Below, piece by piece: positions 1 through 8,404 of a stretch of 64,000 nucleotides of DNA (its first letter is position 1; each line of letters opens with the position of its first letter). The notes beneath the pieces were generated by a model that searched no databases, was not told the origin of the DNA, and worked only from the letters and a program-made list of their open reading frames with translations. This DNA is from Streptomyces sp. NBS 14/10. GTDB taxonomy: Bacteria; Actinomycetota; Actinomycetes; Streptomycetales; Streptomycetaceae. Where the stretch lies: NCBI RefSeq assembly GCF_002224125.1, contig NZ_NCSM01000072.1, forward strand, positions 9,676 through 73,675. Direction: 5' to 3'. The position numbers were made by a program, and so were the translations under genes.

Positions 1-1
1 G

Positions 2-412
2 CGGACGGCCGTACGGGCGCTGGGGACCGCGCTACGGGCGCTGCATGAGCGGCTGCCCGTGGACGACTGCCCGTTCAGCTGGTCCGTCGACCACCGGCTG
101 GACGTGGCCCGGCGCGCGGGCGCCGAGGTGCCCGCGGAGCTGCCCGTGCCGCCGCCGGTCGACCGCCTGGTCGTATGCCACGGGGACCCCTGCGCGCCCA
201 ACACGCTCCTGAACCCGGACGGCACATGGTCCGGCCATGTGGACATGGGCGCCCTCGGCCTCGCCGACCGGTGGGCGGACCTGGCCGTGGCCACGTGGAG
301 CACCGAGTGGAACTACGGGCCGGGCTGGGATGACACGCTCCTTGACGGCTACGGGATCAGTCCCGACCCGGAGCGGATCGACTTCTACCGACGGCTGTGG
401 GCCGCGACCTGA
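2..412 (+). CDS. Aminoglycoside phosphotransferase-like protein, C-terminal part (5' end outside window)
   Basis: The frame is open from the first bases of the window to a TGA at 410-412, so the start lies upstream. The visible 136 residues hold the hallmarks of the APH/choline-kinase fold: an HGDxxxxN catalytic loop (VCHGDPCAPNTLL) and, about 20 residues later, an Mg-binding DxG (HVDMGALGLADRWADLA). The tail resembles the APH(3') subfamily, which phosphorylates aminoglycosides with ATP in the cytoplasm. A real resistance role is not proven; many Streptomyces APH-like proteins act on other substrates. The GTG at 59 is internal. Confidence 0.8.
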   Translation, partial: RTAVRALGTALRALHERLPVDDCPFSWSVDHRLDVARRAGAEVPAELPVPPPVDRLVVCHGDPCAPNTLLNPDGTWSGHVDMGALGLADRWADLAVATWSTEWNYGPGWDDTLLDGYGISPDPERIDFYRRLWAAT

Positions 413-430
413 CCCTCCCTGCCTCAGCGG

Positions 431-892
431 TTACGCCTCTCCCCCGGCCCCGACGATCAGACAGGTGGTCGTGGCGTGGGCGATCAGCTTTCCCTGTTCG
501 TCCAGCACCTTGCCTTCGGCCGTCGCCGTCCGGCGGCCGGCGTGGATGACGGTGCCTTCGGCGGTGAGGGTCTGGCCTTCGGTGCGGGCGGCGCGGATGT
601 AGTTCACCTTCAGTTCCAGCGTGGTGAAGCCGACGCCCGCGGGGAGGGTGGTGTGGACGGCGCAGCCCATGGCCGAGTCGAGGAGGGTGGCGGCGATGCC
701 GCCGTGGACGGTGCCGAGGGGGTTGGCGAAGTCGGGGCGGGTGTCGAGGGAGACGACGATGCGTCCGTGGTCGACTTCGTCGAAGCGCATGCCGAGCAGG
801 CGGCCGATGGAGGGGATGTCGGTGGGGCGCTCGGACTGTATCCAGCGCATGAGGTCGAGGCCGGAGAGGGCGGCCAGGTCTGTGGTCGACAT
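431..892 (-). CDS. PaaI-family hotdog thioesterase
   Basis: 153 residues, a normal length for a single hotdog domain. The motif HGGIAATLLDSAMGCAV (about residues 62-80) is the helix and catalytic region of PaaI/YdiI-type acyl-CoA thioesterases, and the later ELKVNYIRAAR strand fits the same fold. It probably hydrolyses an acyl-CoA in the cytoplasm. It is the last gene of a leftward operon: 32 bp after an enoyl-CoA hydratase, which follows a TetR gene, so it likely serves the same acyl-CoA pathway. The substrate cannot be read from the sequence. Confidence 0.85.
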   Translation of the reverse strand: MSTTDLAALSGLDLMRWIQSERPTDIPSIGRLLGMRFDEVDHGRIVVSLDTRPDFANPLGTVHGGIAATLLDSAMGCAVHTTLPAGVGFTTLELKVNYIRAARTEGQTLTAEGTVIHAGRRTATAEGKVLDEQGKLIAHATTTCLIVGAGGEA

Positions 893-924
893 GGGGCGGG
901 GTTTCCTTGCGGGGTGCGTCGGCG

Positions 925-1596
925 TCAGCCGAGGGGGATGTCCTTGTCGCGCAGGGCGGCCAGGACGGGGGCGTACATCCGGGTCTTGATGGTGCCGAGG
1001 GTGTCTCCGGCCTTGCCCACCTGCGCCGCGGCGAACTCGATGGCGGTCGACCGGACGGCGGCCTCGGCCACCGCGCGGTCGACGATGCCCGCGGTGAGCG
1101 CGTCGTGGCCGCCGTAGCGGCGGGCGGTGACCATGGCCTCATGGGCGGTCCGCGGGGTCAGCCGGCCCTGGATGAGGGCGGACATGCCCGGGGTGAAGGG
1201 GATGTTGATGTCCGCCTCGGGCAGACACCAGTAGCCACGGTCGGCGCGCATCACGCGGACGTCATGGGCCAGCGAGAACATCGCGCCCGCCGCGAAGGTG
1301 TGCCCCTGCAGCGCGGCCACGGTCACCAGCGGCAGGGACAGCGTCCGGGCCAGGAGGTCGTGTACGGAGACGACGTAGTCGTGGTGCTGATCGGCGTGGG
1401 CGAGCAGCCAGTCCAGGTCCAGGCCGTTGGAGTAGAACTTGCCCGTGGCGGCCGTCACCAGGGCGCGGGGCCCCTCGGCCGCCCGGACCTCGTCCAGCGC
1501 GGCTTTGACGGAGGCGAGCCAGTCGGGGTGGAAGCGGTTCTCGCCGTCCCCGAGGTCGAGTACGAAGACGTTGTCCTGGCGGTCCAGCGTGGGCAT
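925..1596 (-). CDS. Enoyl-CoA hydratase/isomerase family protein
   Basis: 223 residues from the ATG at 1594-1596, which has GGAG six bases upstream; an in-frame start 30 bp further out lacks this. Crotonase features include FAAGAMFSLAHDVRVMRADRGYWCLPE, the oxyanion-hole and acyl-CoA site, after a central TAATGKFYSNGLDLDW segment. The protein is somewhat shorter than usual (about 250-260). The Glu pair of true hydratases is not obvious, so isomerase or another crotonase chemistry is possible. It lies between the TetR gene (49 bp) and the thioesterase (32 bp), suggesting a TetR-controlled acyl-CoA operon. Confidence 0.82.
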   Translation of the reverse strand: MPTLDRQDNVFVLDLGDGENRFHPDWLASVKAALDEVRAAEGPRALVTAATGKFYSNGLDLDWLLAHADQHHDYVVSVHDLLARTLSLPLVTVAALQGHTFAAGAMFSLAHDVRVMRADRGYWCLPEADINIPFTPGMSALIQGRLTPRTAHEAMVTARRYGGHDALTAGIVDRAVAEAAVRSTAIEFAAAQVGKAGDTLGTIKTRMYAPVLAALRDKDIPLG

Positions 1597-1645
1597 GGCT
1601 ACTCCTTCACACAGGGACGGGAACACGCAGATCGCAGACGGCGGG

Positions 1646-2290
1646 TCATGGGTGCTCGGCGGGCTCGGTGCGCAGGGCGTGGCCCAGCAGGTCGTGGATC
1701 TCGGCGGCGGCCGCCTCGAGCGGGGCGGTGCTCTGCTCGGCCCGGCACATGATCACGGCGCCTTCCACCGCCGCGATGATGAACGCGGCCAGCCGCCTCC
1801 CCCGCGCTTCGGGCAGACCGTGCCGGACGAGCAGGGCGGCCAGCGCCTCCTGCCAGCGGGCGAAGACCGCGGCAGCGGAGCGGGCGAGTCGCGGGGCGTC
1901 GTCGTTGGTCTCCACGGCCACCGCCACGATGGGGCAGCCGGCCCGGAAGCCGCTCTCGACGAGCCGGTCATGCCACAGCGCGAAGAACGAGTCGACCGCC
2001 GCGAGCGGGTCATCGGCCTCAGCGGCGGTCTCGATCAGACCGGCGATGAAGTCACCGGCGAGCGTCACCGCCTCGTCGATCAGCTGCGCCCGCCCACCGG
2101 GAAAGTGGTGGTAGACCGAGCCGCGCGGGGCTCCGCTGTGGGCGAGGACCCGATCTATGCTCGTGGCGCCGGCGCCGTACTCACGCAGCAGCTCCGCCGC
2201 GCTCAGAACCATCCGGTCACGGCTGTCGCTCCTGCGCCGGCTCACGCCGCCGGCCGCGCCACTACCAGCGTTGTCACCGTCCCGCCGCAT
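1646..2290 (-). CDS. TetR-family transcriptional regulator
   Basis: 214 residues. After a basic N-terminus the helix-turn-helix reads AAELLREYGAGATSIDRVLAHSGAPRGSVYHHF (about residues 31-63), a canonical TetR DNA-binding domain. The C-terminal part is helical with a GFRAGCPIVAVAVET stretch typical of the LmrA/YxaF-type subgroup. It is the first gene of the leftward operon with the crotonase and thioesterase, and a symmetric element sits inside its own probable promoter, so autoregulation is likely. The ligand is perhaps an acyl-CoA or a drug-like compound (inference). Confidence 0.9.
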   Translation of the reverse strand: MRRDGDNAGSGAAGGVSRRRSDSRDRMVLSAAELLREYGAGATSIDRVLAHSGAPRGSVYHHFPGGRAQLIDEAVTLAGDFIAGLIETAAEADDPLAAVDSFFALWHDRLVESGFRAGCPIVAVAVETNDDAPRLARSAAAVFARWQEALAALLVRHGLPEARGRRLAAFIIAAVEGAVIMCRAEQSTAPLEAAAAEIHDLLGHALRTEPAEHP

Positions 2291-2328
2291 GCAGGTGCCT
2301 TCCCGCAGGTCTCACTACCTGGCGGTAA

Positions 2329-2356
2329 CTTATGCTGTATGGCATAGAACATGCAA
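2329..2356 (-). promoter_or_regulatory. Probable promoter with overlapping TetR-type operator
   Basis: Read on the minus strand, TTGCAT (2351-2356) and CATAAG (2329-2334) are 16 bp apart and resemble a sigma-70-type promoter about 40 bp before the TetR start codon. The spacer is covered by the interrupted palindrome TATGCTGTATGGCATA (2331-2346, arms TATGC/GCATA). The placement suits negative autoregulation by the TetR protein encoded directly downstream. The assignment is an inference. Confidence 0.5.
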
Positions 2357-2371
2357 GGACTGTTCCAGGCG

Positions 2372-2572
2372 TCAGGCGTCTTTTGCCGTGGCGGGGAATA
2401 TCAGCCGGGCGGAGAGAAGGGCCAGTCCCAGGCTGCCCCACACAAGACCGTGCCGCAGCCACCTCATACCGCCCTCCCAGTCCTGCGGGGGCCCGAAGGC
2501 CAGCCAGAGCGCGACGGCGATGCCGACCAGCAGAATCGCGATACCGGCCAGGCGGCTGATTGCAGGACTCAT
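2372..2572 (-). CDS. Small two-helix membrane protein, uncharacterised
   Basis: 66 residues from the ATG at 2570-2572, preceded by GGAGGA about 12 bases upstream. Two hydrophobic helices (AGIAILLVGIAVALWLAF and HGLVWGSLGLALLSARLIF) flank a short PPQDWEGGMRW loop. It is a probable inner-membrane protein of unknown role. It precedes the TetR gene in the same direction but is separated from it by a promoter-like site. An upstream in-frame ATG at 2638 would add 22 polar residues but has no clear ribosome site. Confidence 0.6.
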   Translation of the reverse strand: MSPAISRLAGIAILLVGIAVALWLAFGPPQDWEGGMRWLRHGLVWGSLGLALLSARLIFPATAKDA

Positions 2573-2669
2573 GCGCCCACTATCTCCTCCGCTCTTCCCG
2601 CCCATCAACCGAGAATCGGGACGCCACGTCTCCGTCAACCCGCGTGCGGGCGGGGCGAGTTCCGCGGGG

Positions 2670-3017
2670 CTACGCGGCGGGCACCGCCTCCCGTATCACC
2701 TTCGCGGTGGACGCCGGGTCGTAGCCCTCGGGGAGGCCCGGGACCAGGATGATGTCGCCCTCGATGTGGCGCGAGCGCAGCGGGGCGATCTCCTGGTACG
2801 CGGGCGAGTCCCACCAGGCCCGCGCCTCCGCGATCCCCGGGAAGCCGATCACCACGACATGCCCGGGCCAGCTGCCCTCCTTCACCTCGTGCTGGGCGCC
2901 GTGGACCAGAAAGCGGCCGCCGTACGGCTCGAAGGTGGCGGTGATGCGCTCGATGTACTCGGCGATCTCCGGGTGCGGGTCGGCCTCCCGCAGATGACCT
3001 ATGACGTAGGCAGACAT
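2670..3017 (-). CDS. DUF1330 family protein
   Basis: 115 residues in the ferredoxin-like dimeric alpha/beta-barrel style of DUF1330. The sequence shows an IAEYIERITATFEPYGGRFLVHG core and the conserved WPGHVVVIGFPGIAEARAWWDSPAYQEI segment, about residues 50-78. Members are small cytoplasmic proteins of unknown activity related to antibiotic-monooxygenase-like folds. It has no obvious operon partner: the AraC gene ends 154 bp upstream in the same direction and that gap holds only short direct repeats. Confidence 0.85.
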   Translation of the reverse strand: MSAYVIGHLREADPHPEIAEYIERITATFEPYGGRFLVHGAQHEVKEGSWPGHVVVIGFPGIAEARAWWDSPAYQEIAPLRSRHIEGDIILVPGLPEGYDPASTAKVIREAVPAA

Positions 3018-3171
3018 GGGCGGCGTCCTTCCGGTCGATGGCGCCGTGGGGCTCCGTATGCCGACGATCGTGGCGTACGGGGCCGTCGGGGTCGATGACC
3101 TGGCAGGTAATCGCCGGGGTCATGGCTGAGGGGCCGGGTCATGGCTGACGGCCGGGTCGTCGCCCCCGCTC

Positions 3172-4005
3172 TCAGGCCGCTTCGCCGCTCGGCTGGCCGC
3201 GGGTGGGCCGGGCCTTCCGGGCGTAGCGCCCCGGGGTGACGCCCACGAAGCGCTTGAAGTGCCGGGTCAGATGCGACTGGTCGTAGAAGCCGACCGCGGT
3301 CGCCACCTCCGTGGCCGGCCGGCCGTCGAGGAGCAGCCGCCGGGCGTGGTCGACCCGCCGGGCCATCAGGTACTGGTGCGGGGCGATACCGAAGGCCGCG
3401 CTGAACGCCCGGACCAGGTGGGTGGGGTGGGCATGCACCAGCTTGGCGGCATCGTCCAGGGTCACACCGTGCGACAGCCGCTCGTCGAGGACTTCCCGCA
3501 GGCTGTGCGCCACGCCGAGGTCCGTTCTGGGTGGCGGGGCGGCGGCGGGCCGGGGCCGCAGGTGTCCGCGCAGCCGCTCGCCGATCAGGGCGAGGCGGCT
3601 CTCCGCTTCGAGTTCGTCGCCGCGCTGGGCCAAGGCCGCGTGCAGCTGTCCGATACGTCGGCGCAGGAGGGGATCGACCATGTCGGGGTGGTCCACCGCC
3701 GGGCCGATGAGCCCTTCGTCCAGCTGGGACAGGTCCAGATAGACCACCCGCTTGCGGAAGCCCTGCGGGGTGGCGGGTGAGCCGTTGTGCGGCACCTGCG
3801 GGGGGAGCAGGGACACCGTGTCGTGCGGGGTGCCGCGTTCGCGGCGGTTCAGGTCGTAGCGGACCGCGCCGTTGTCGACGATCAGCAGGGTCCATACGTC
3901 GTGGACGTGCATCGGGTACGCGTGCTCGGTGAAGTGGGCGTGGAAGACCTCGACGACGCCCGGGACCTGCGGGCGCCACGCGGATACGTCTTGCGGGGAC
4001 ACCAT
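3172..4005 (-). CDS. AraC-family transcriptional regulator
   Basis: 277 residues. An N-terminal cupin-like sensing domain (HAHFTEHAYPMHVHDVWTLLIVDNGAVRYDL) is followed by a C-terminal AraC double helix-turn-helix, about residues 180-265, ending in VATAVGFYDQSHLTRHFKRFVGVTPGRY, the family signature. The ATG at 4003-4005 starts right at the conserved N-terminus; the reading frame is open for a further 390 bp upstream but without family sequence. No clear Shine-Dalgarno box is visible, so leaderless translation is possible. It is divergent from the DUF2000 gene (49-bp gap) and probably regulates it. Confidence 0.9.
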   Translation of the reverse strand: MVSPQDVSAWRPQVPGVVEVFHAHFTEHAYPMHVHDVWTLLIVDNGAVRYDLNRRERGTPHDTVSLLPPQVPHNGSPATPQGFRKRVVYLDLSQLDEGLIGPAVDHPDMVDPLLRRRIGQLHAALAQRGDELEAESRLALIGERLRGHLRPRPAAAPPPRTDLGVAHSLREVLDERLSHGVTLDDAAKLVHAHPTHLVRAFSAAFGIAPHQYLMARRVDHARRLLLDGRPATEVATAVGFYDQSHLTRHFKRFVGVTPGRYARKARPTRGQPSGEAA

Positions 4006-4054
4006 GCAAGAAACGTACAAGACGGTACGGCGGGGCGGTCGGCAGCCTCGAAGC

Positions 4055-4507
4055 ATGACGACGAGCACGACGAGCGCGACGAGCGATACCGCCCCCGTAC
4101 GTTTCGATACGAAGATCGCCGTGGTGCTGCGGGACGATCTGCAGCCCTGGCAGCGGCTGAACGTGACCGCGTTCCTGGTCAGCGGCCTGGGCTCGGAGCT
4201 GCCCGAGGTGATCGGCGAACCGTACGCCGACGCCGACGGCACCCCGTATCTGCCGATGTTCCGCCAGCCCGTCCTGGTCTTCGAGGGGACGAAGGAGACA
4301 CTGACCGCGGCGCACTCCCGTGCCCTGTCCCGCGCGCTCCCCCGGGCGGTGTTCACCTCCGACCTCTTCACCACCGGCAACGACCGGGACAACCGCGCGG
4401 CGGTACGGGCCGTACCGAAGGATCAGCTGGACCTGGTGGGGCTCGCCGTGTACGGGCCGCGGAACGCGGTCGACAAGGTCATCAAGGGCGCCCGGATGCA
4501 CCCCTGA
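4055..4507 (+). CDS. DUF2000 domain protein
   Basis: 150 residues. Core motifs are IAVVLRDDLQPWQRLNVTAFLVSGL (about 22-46), GTPYLPMFRQPVLVFEG and LTAAHSRALSRALPRAVFTSDLFTTGNDRDNRAAV, which match the DUF2000 family, with a fold like peptidyl-tRNA hydrolase II but no proven activity. The ATG at 4055 follows a repetitive Thr/Ser-rich start. It is transcribed away from the AraC regulator, and this AraC/DUF2000 arrangement suggests direct regulation. Confidence 0.8.
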   Translation: MTTSTTSATSDTAPVRFDTKIAVVLRDDLQPWQRLNVTAFLVSGLGSELPEVIGEPYADADGTPYLPMFRQPVLVFEGTKETLTAAHSRALSRALPRAVFTSDLFTTGNDRDNRAAVRAVPKDQLDLVGLAVYGPRNAVDKVIKGARMHP

Positions 4508-4536
4508 GCGCCGGGCGGGGGCGAGTCCTGCGTACC

Positions 4537-5052
4537 GTGACGCGGGTGGGAAATGTGTTTGGCGGCGGCGACAGCCTCTCCTTGTCCAACGGCGGTACGG
4601 ACGTCTTCCTCGACGTCCTGACGCTCTCCGTCTCCGATCTCGCGCACGACACTTGGGACTACCGCTTCGCCGCCCTCCTGACCCTGCAGGACCAGAACGT
4701 CATGGGGCGCGGGGCCGTCGGGTTCGACCTGGAGGAGATCGACTGGGGGGCTACGCCCGCCGCACGGGCACGGGCGAAGGATTTCGTGGTGCGCGTCGTC
4801 GGCCTCGCCCTGCGCCGGCACCGCTGGGACGAGCTGGGGTACGAGCCACCGTTCGCGGAGGGGTATCTGCGGAGGTTCCGGGCCATGGTCGAGGCGTTCG
4901 ACCCGGCCGACGCCGTACACCGTGATGGCGGCGGCTTCCCCGGGCCCGGCGAGGCCGCGGTCGCCTCGTGCGTACCGCATCGCGTGCTGAGCGCCCTGCC
5001 GTACTGGGACGGCTGCCGCTTCTGTCAGTCAGCGGCGGGGCAGAAGCCATAG
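4537..5052 (+). CDS. Uncharacterised actinobacterial protein
   Basis: 171 residues from the GTG at 4537; GTG codons at 4546 and 4555 are alternative starts and no Shine-Dalgarno box clearly decides. No known catalytic motif is visible. A conserved-looking core contains LLTLQDQNVMGRGAVGFDLEEIDWG and a helical tail LRRHRWDELGYEPPFAEGYLRRFRAM. The C-terminus has a WDGCRFC pair of cysteines, possibly metal-binding. Coding is supported by strong third-position GC bias through the frame. It starts 29 bp after the DUF2000 gene. No function can be assigned. Confidence 0.65.
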   Translation: MTRVGNVFGGGDSLSLSNGGTDVFLDVLTLSVSDLAHDTWDYRFAALLTLQDQNVMGRGAVGFDLEEIDWGATPAARARAKDFVVRVVGLALRRHRWDELGYEPPFAEGYLRRFRAMVEAFDPADAVHRDGGGFPGPGEAAVASCVPHRVLSALPYWDGCRFCQSAAGQKP

Positions 5053-5228
5053 GCGGGGGCCCCGGATCAAGAGAGGTGGGCTAACGTCACGCTCGTGCTC
5101 GACTTGTGCCGATTCTGCGGTGGCCCCGGTGTGGTCGGCCACTCGCGGCATACCCGCGCACCTAATCTGGTGCGGCGCACGCATTCGGGTGACGAGCGAG
5201 ACAGTAGGGCGGGGAAAGAGGATGGGCC

Positions 5229-7496
5229 ATGTCCCTGAACACCGGGGATCCTGACTTCATAGGCGGCTACACCCTGGTCGACCGGCTCGGCGCGGGCGGC
5301 ATGGGCGTGGTGTATCTCGGACGCTCGGCCTCGGGGCGGCATGTCGCGGTCAAGCTTGTGCACCAGCAGTACGCGCAGGACGAGGAGTTCCGGACGCGCT
5401 TCCGGCAGGAGGTCGCGGCGGCGCGCAAGGTGAGCGGGGCGTTCACCGCTCCCGTGGTGGACGCCGATCCGGATGCCGAACGGCCCTGGATGGCCACGCT
5501 GTACGTGCCCGGGCCCACCCTGAGCGAGGTCGTACGCAAACAGGGCCCGCTGGACGGGCGGAGCCTGCGGACGCTGGGGCTGGGGCTCGTCGAGGCGCTG
5601 CGCGATATCCACCAGGTCGGGGTGGTGCACCGGGATCTGAAACCCTCCAACATCCTGATGGCCGACGACGGGCCGCGCGTCATCGACTTCGGCATCTCGC
5701 GCGCCGCCGACAACCAGACGCTCACCGTCACCGTCGGGCGGGTGCTGGGCACCCCGCCCTTCATGTCGCCCGAGCAACTGCGCAGTCCCCGCGGGGTCAC
5801 CGCGGCCTCGGACGTGTTCTCGCTGGGGTCGCTGCTGGTGTTCGCGGCCACGGGCGCCGCGCCGTTCGAGTCCGACAGCCCGTATGTGTCGGGCTATCAG
5901 GTGATGTACGAGCAGCCGACGCTGGCCGGGGTGCCGAGGCCGCTCGTGGCGATCGCGGAACTCTGCTTGGCCAAGGAGCCGACTGAGCGGCCCGACCTGG
6001 CCGAGCTGCACCGCATGCTGGACGCGCTGCCCGACTTCGCCGCCGCAGCCGCCACGGCCCCCTCGGCCACCCAAGGGCCGCACGCCCAAGGGCCAGTCCC
6101 CACCCACCCGGGGGCCAGTGCCGCGGGAGCCCCCGAAGCCCTGCCGCCCCAGCCCCCCGGCGAGCCCGCCGCCGGGCGGCGGCGCCGCGGGCGGCTGATC
6201 CTCACCGCCGTCGGCACGGCGCTGGCCCTGGCCGGGCTGACCGTCGCGGCGGTGATGTTCGCGACGGACTCGCCCTCGCCGGACACGACGCAGCCCACGG
6301 CGTCCGCGGCGCTGCCCAAGGGCTGGCACCCCTGGCGCACGTCGCTGAGCGTCCCCACGTCCGGCCCCCAGATGGGCTACCAGAAGTCCGGGTGTGTGTC
6401 CGACGCCACCGCCCTGTACTGCGGCGGAACGGGCTTCACCGTCGCCGCGGTGGACGCCGCCACCGGTCGCATCCGGTGGCGGTGGGGCGACACCCCGCAG
6501 CAGGCGAAGCCGATCGGGGTGCGCGACGGGGTCGTCTACGCCTACCGGGAGACGGCGGAGCGGGGCCGGTACGTGGTGGCGCTGGACGCCGGCACCAAGG
6601 AACAGCGGTGGGAGCAGCCGATGAGCGGGGCAGGATCGGCGGTCCTGTTCCCCGGCGGGGTGCTGACGCTCGCGGACGGGGAAGGGGAGTTCATCGCGTA
6701 CGGGACGTCGGGTCGGCTGCTGTGGCGGTCGCCGGCGCTCCCGGGGAAGTTCTGCGAGCCGACGGTGCTGGGCGGCGTCCCGTACGCCCTGTGCTCACCC
6801 ACCGACAACTCCGGCCTGGCCAAGGAGGGCCCGTACACCCTGCTGCGCCTCGACCCCGCTGACGGCACCCCGCGCGAACTCGCCACCCTCCCCAAGAAGT
6901 CGCTGCTCCTCGGCGTCTTCCACGACCAGCCCGTGTTCCTCGTGCCGCAGACCGCGAAAGACGTGTACGACGAGGGGTACGTGCGGCCGTACAACGCCCT
7001 GATCCGAGTGGACCCGCGCACCGGGAAGACCGAGCGGACCGCGCTGTCCCACACCATGTACGGCTCGGCCACCGTGCTGAACGGCGTCGTCTACTTCGTC
7101 CAGGACAACGGGACGGTCAGCGCCGTGTCCCCGGACACCGGCCGGAGGCTGTGGCGGAGGTCGACGGACATCGAGAGCCTGTCCATGCCGGTGAGGTCCA
7201 AGAAGTACGGACAGCTGTACTTCTCCAACCGCTTCGGCCGGTTGCTGGCGCTGGACACCAGGACCGGGGCGGAGGCGTGGCGCATCACCGCGCTGAACGA
7301 CGTCGGGATCGGAGGGGTGGCCGTCCCGCCGAGCGTGATGCTCGTCAAGGACGAGATCGTGGCCACGGCCGGGTACACGGCGTTCTCCGTGCGCGCGGAC
7401 CAGCCGTCGGCCCGGCCGCCGGACCAGCCGTCGACCCAGCCCTCTGCCCGGTCGTCCGCGTCCGGGCAGGTCACGTCCCCTGGTGCCACAGGCTGA
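5229..7496 (+). CDS. Membrane Ser/Thr protein kinase with C-terminal PQQ-type beta-propeller
   Basis: 755 residues. The N-terminal Hanks kinase is complete: glycine loop GAGGMG (21-26), Lys42, HRDLKPSN with catalytic Asp136, and DFG from Asp153. After a Pro/Ala-rich linker a single membrane helix (about 320-342) leads to an extracellular region with repeated strand motifs such as VAAVDAATGRIRWRWGD, VVALDAGTKEQRWEQ and LLALDTRTGAEAWRI, the PQQ-like propeller repeat. The layout suggests a receptor kinase whose outer propeller senses a ligand or wall component. The ATG at 5229 has GAGG nearby. The 3' end overlaps the convergent TauE gene by 26 bp. Confidence 0.92.
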   Translation: MSLNTGDPDFIGGYTLVDRLGAGGMGVVYLGRSASGRHVAVKLVHQQYAQDEEFRTRFRQEVAAARKVSGAFTAPVVDADPDAERPWMATLYVPGPTLSEVVRKQGPLDGRSLRTLGLGLVEALRDIHQVGVVHRDLKPSNILMADDGPRVIDFGISRAADNQTLTVTVGRVLGTPPFMSPEQLRSPRGVTAASDVFSLGSLLVFAATGAAPFESDSPYVSGYQVMYEQPTLAGVPRPLVAIAELCLAKEPTERPDLAELHRMLDALPDFAAAAATAPSATQGPHAQGPVPTHPGASAAGAPEALPPQPPGEPAAGRRRRGRLILTAVGTALALAGLTVAAVMFATDSPSPDTTQPTASAALPKGWHPWRTSLSVPTSGPQMGYQKSGCVSDATALYCGGTGFTVAAVDAATGRIRWRWGDTPQQAKPIGVRDGVVYAYRETAERGRYVVALDAGTKEQRWEQPMSGAGSAVLFPGGVLTLADGEGEFIAYGTSGRLLWRSPALPGKFCEPTVLGGVPYALCSPTDNSGLAKEGPYTLLRLDPADGTPRELATLPKKSLLLGVFHDQPVFLVPQTAKDVYDEGYVRPYNALIRVDPRTGKTERTALSHTMYGSATVLNGVVYFVQDNGTVSAVSPDTGRRLWRRSTDIESLSMPVRSKKYGQLYFSNRFGRLLALDTRTGAEAWRITALNDVGIGGVAVPPSVMLVKDEIVATAGYTAFSVRADQPSARPPDQPSTQPSARSSASGQVTSPGATG

Positions 7497-8244
7497 CGGC
7501 GAGGCCGAGACCGGCCAGTGCGATGACGATCCGCAGGGGTGTCTCGGGCAGCCGCCGTACGATCATGGGCCCCACCCAGCTGCCGACGAGGGCCCCGGCG
7601 CCGAGCGCCACGGCGGCGCCCCAGTGCACGGGCGCGATGAAGGCGTAGGCGACCGCGGCGGTGATGTTCGCCGCGCCGGTGGCGATGTTCTTGACGGCGT
7701 TGGTGACCGGAAGCGGTTCGCCGGCGGCGGCGGAGAGCGAGAGCACCGCCAGCATCAGCACGCCTGAGGCCGCGCCGAAATAGCCCCCGTACAGGCCGAC
7801 CAGCAGGATCGCGCAGGCCATGGGGAGCGTGGGACGGGCGGCTCGGCCGACCGGGCGCGACTTCGACTCCACCAGGCGGCGCAGCGGGTCACGGACGAGG
7901 ATCAGCACCGAGCCGAGCGCGATCAGCCATGGCACGACCGCCTCGAAGGCCGAGGACGGGGTGGAGAGCAGCAGCGCGGCCCCGACCGCGCCGCCGAGCG
8001 CGGCGAGGACGCCCAGCCGCAGCAGGCGGTCGCGCTGGCCGCGCAGTTCGGCCCGGGATCCGGCCGCGGTGCCCACCGTGTTGGAGAACAGCGCCACCGT
8101 GTTGGTCACATTGGCGGCCACGGGCGGCAGCCCGGCCGCGAGCAGGGCCGGATAGCTGAACAGCGAGGCCAGCCCGGCGATCGAGCCGGCGAGCCCCGAG
8201 GCCACGCCGGCCGACACCAGCAGTGCCGAGGACCCGATGCTCAT
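7471..8244 (-). CDS. Sulfite exporter TauE/SafE family membrane protein
   Basis: 257 residues with about seven to eight hydrophobic helices. The N-terminal repeat FSYPALLAAGLPPVAANVTNTVALFSNTVG and the matching second-half motif YGGYFGAASGVLMLAVLSLSAAAGEPLPVTNAVKNIATGAANI are the paired signatures of the TauE/SafE (DUF81) family, proposed exporters of sulfite or organosulfonates. The substrate here is unknown. It runs convergent to and overlaps the kinase gene. A GntR-like dyad lies about 80 bp upstream of its start. Confidence 0.9.
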   Translation of the reverse strand: MSIGSSALLVSAGVASGLAGSIAGLASLFSYPALLAAGLPPVAANVTNTVALFSNTVGTAAGSRAELRGQRDRLLRLGVLAALGGAVGAALLLSTPSSAFEAVVPWLIALGSVLILVRDPLRRLVESKSRPVGRAARPTLPMACAILLVGLYGGYFGAASGVLMLAVLSLSAAAGEPLPVTNAVKNIATGAANITAAVAYAFIAPVHWGAAVALGAGALVGSWVGPMIVRRLPETPLRIVIALAGLGLAVSLWHQGT

Positions 8245-8321
8245 CCGTCCCCACTCCTGCCCGCGCCTGTGCCCGTACCCATGTCCGTGTCCGCCGTCGG
8301 CTCATCCTCCAGACTTGCTGT

Positions 8322-8333
8322 CTCGTATGCAAG
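8322..8333. promoter_or_regulatory. GntR-like dyad upstream of the TauE/SafE gene
   Basis: CTCGTATGCAAG is an imperfect palindrome close to the CTTGTATACAAG consensus of FadR-type GntR regulators (10 of 12 positions). It is embedded in a wider dyad CTGTCT-N8-AGACAG (8318-8337). It sits 78 bp upstream of the exporter start. No GntR gene is present in the window, so the regulator would be elsewhere. Confidence 0.3.
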
Positions 8334-8363
8334 ACAGTGTCCACATACTTAGACGAAGAGACG

Positions 8364-8404
8364 TGCTCAGACGCCAGACATGCTCAGACGCCGGACATGC
8401 TCAG
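8364..8404. repeat. 17-bp tandem repeat, about 2.4 copies
   Basis: The unit tgctcagacgccRgaca runs at 8364-8380 and 8381-8397, then a partial third copy tgctcag at 8398-8404 that enters the stop codon of the CNNM/CBS gene on the minus strand. The copies differ at one base (A/G). It looks like slippage duplication of the gene's 3' end and downstream region. Confidence 0.7.
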
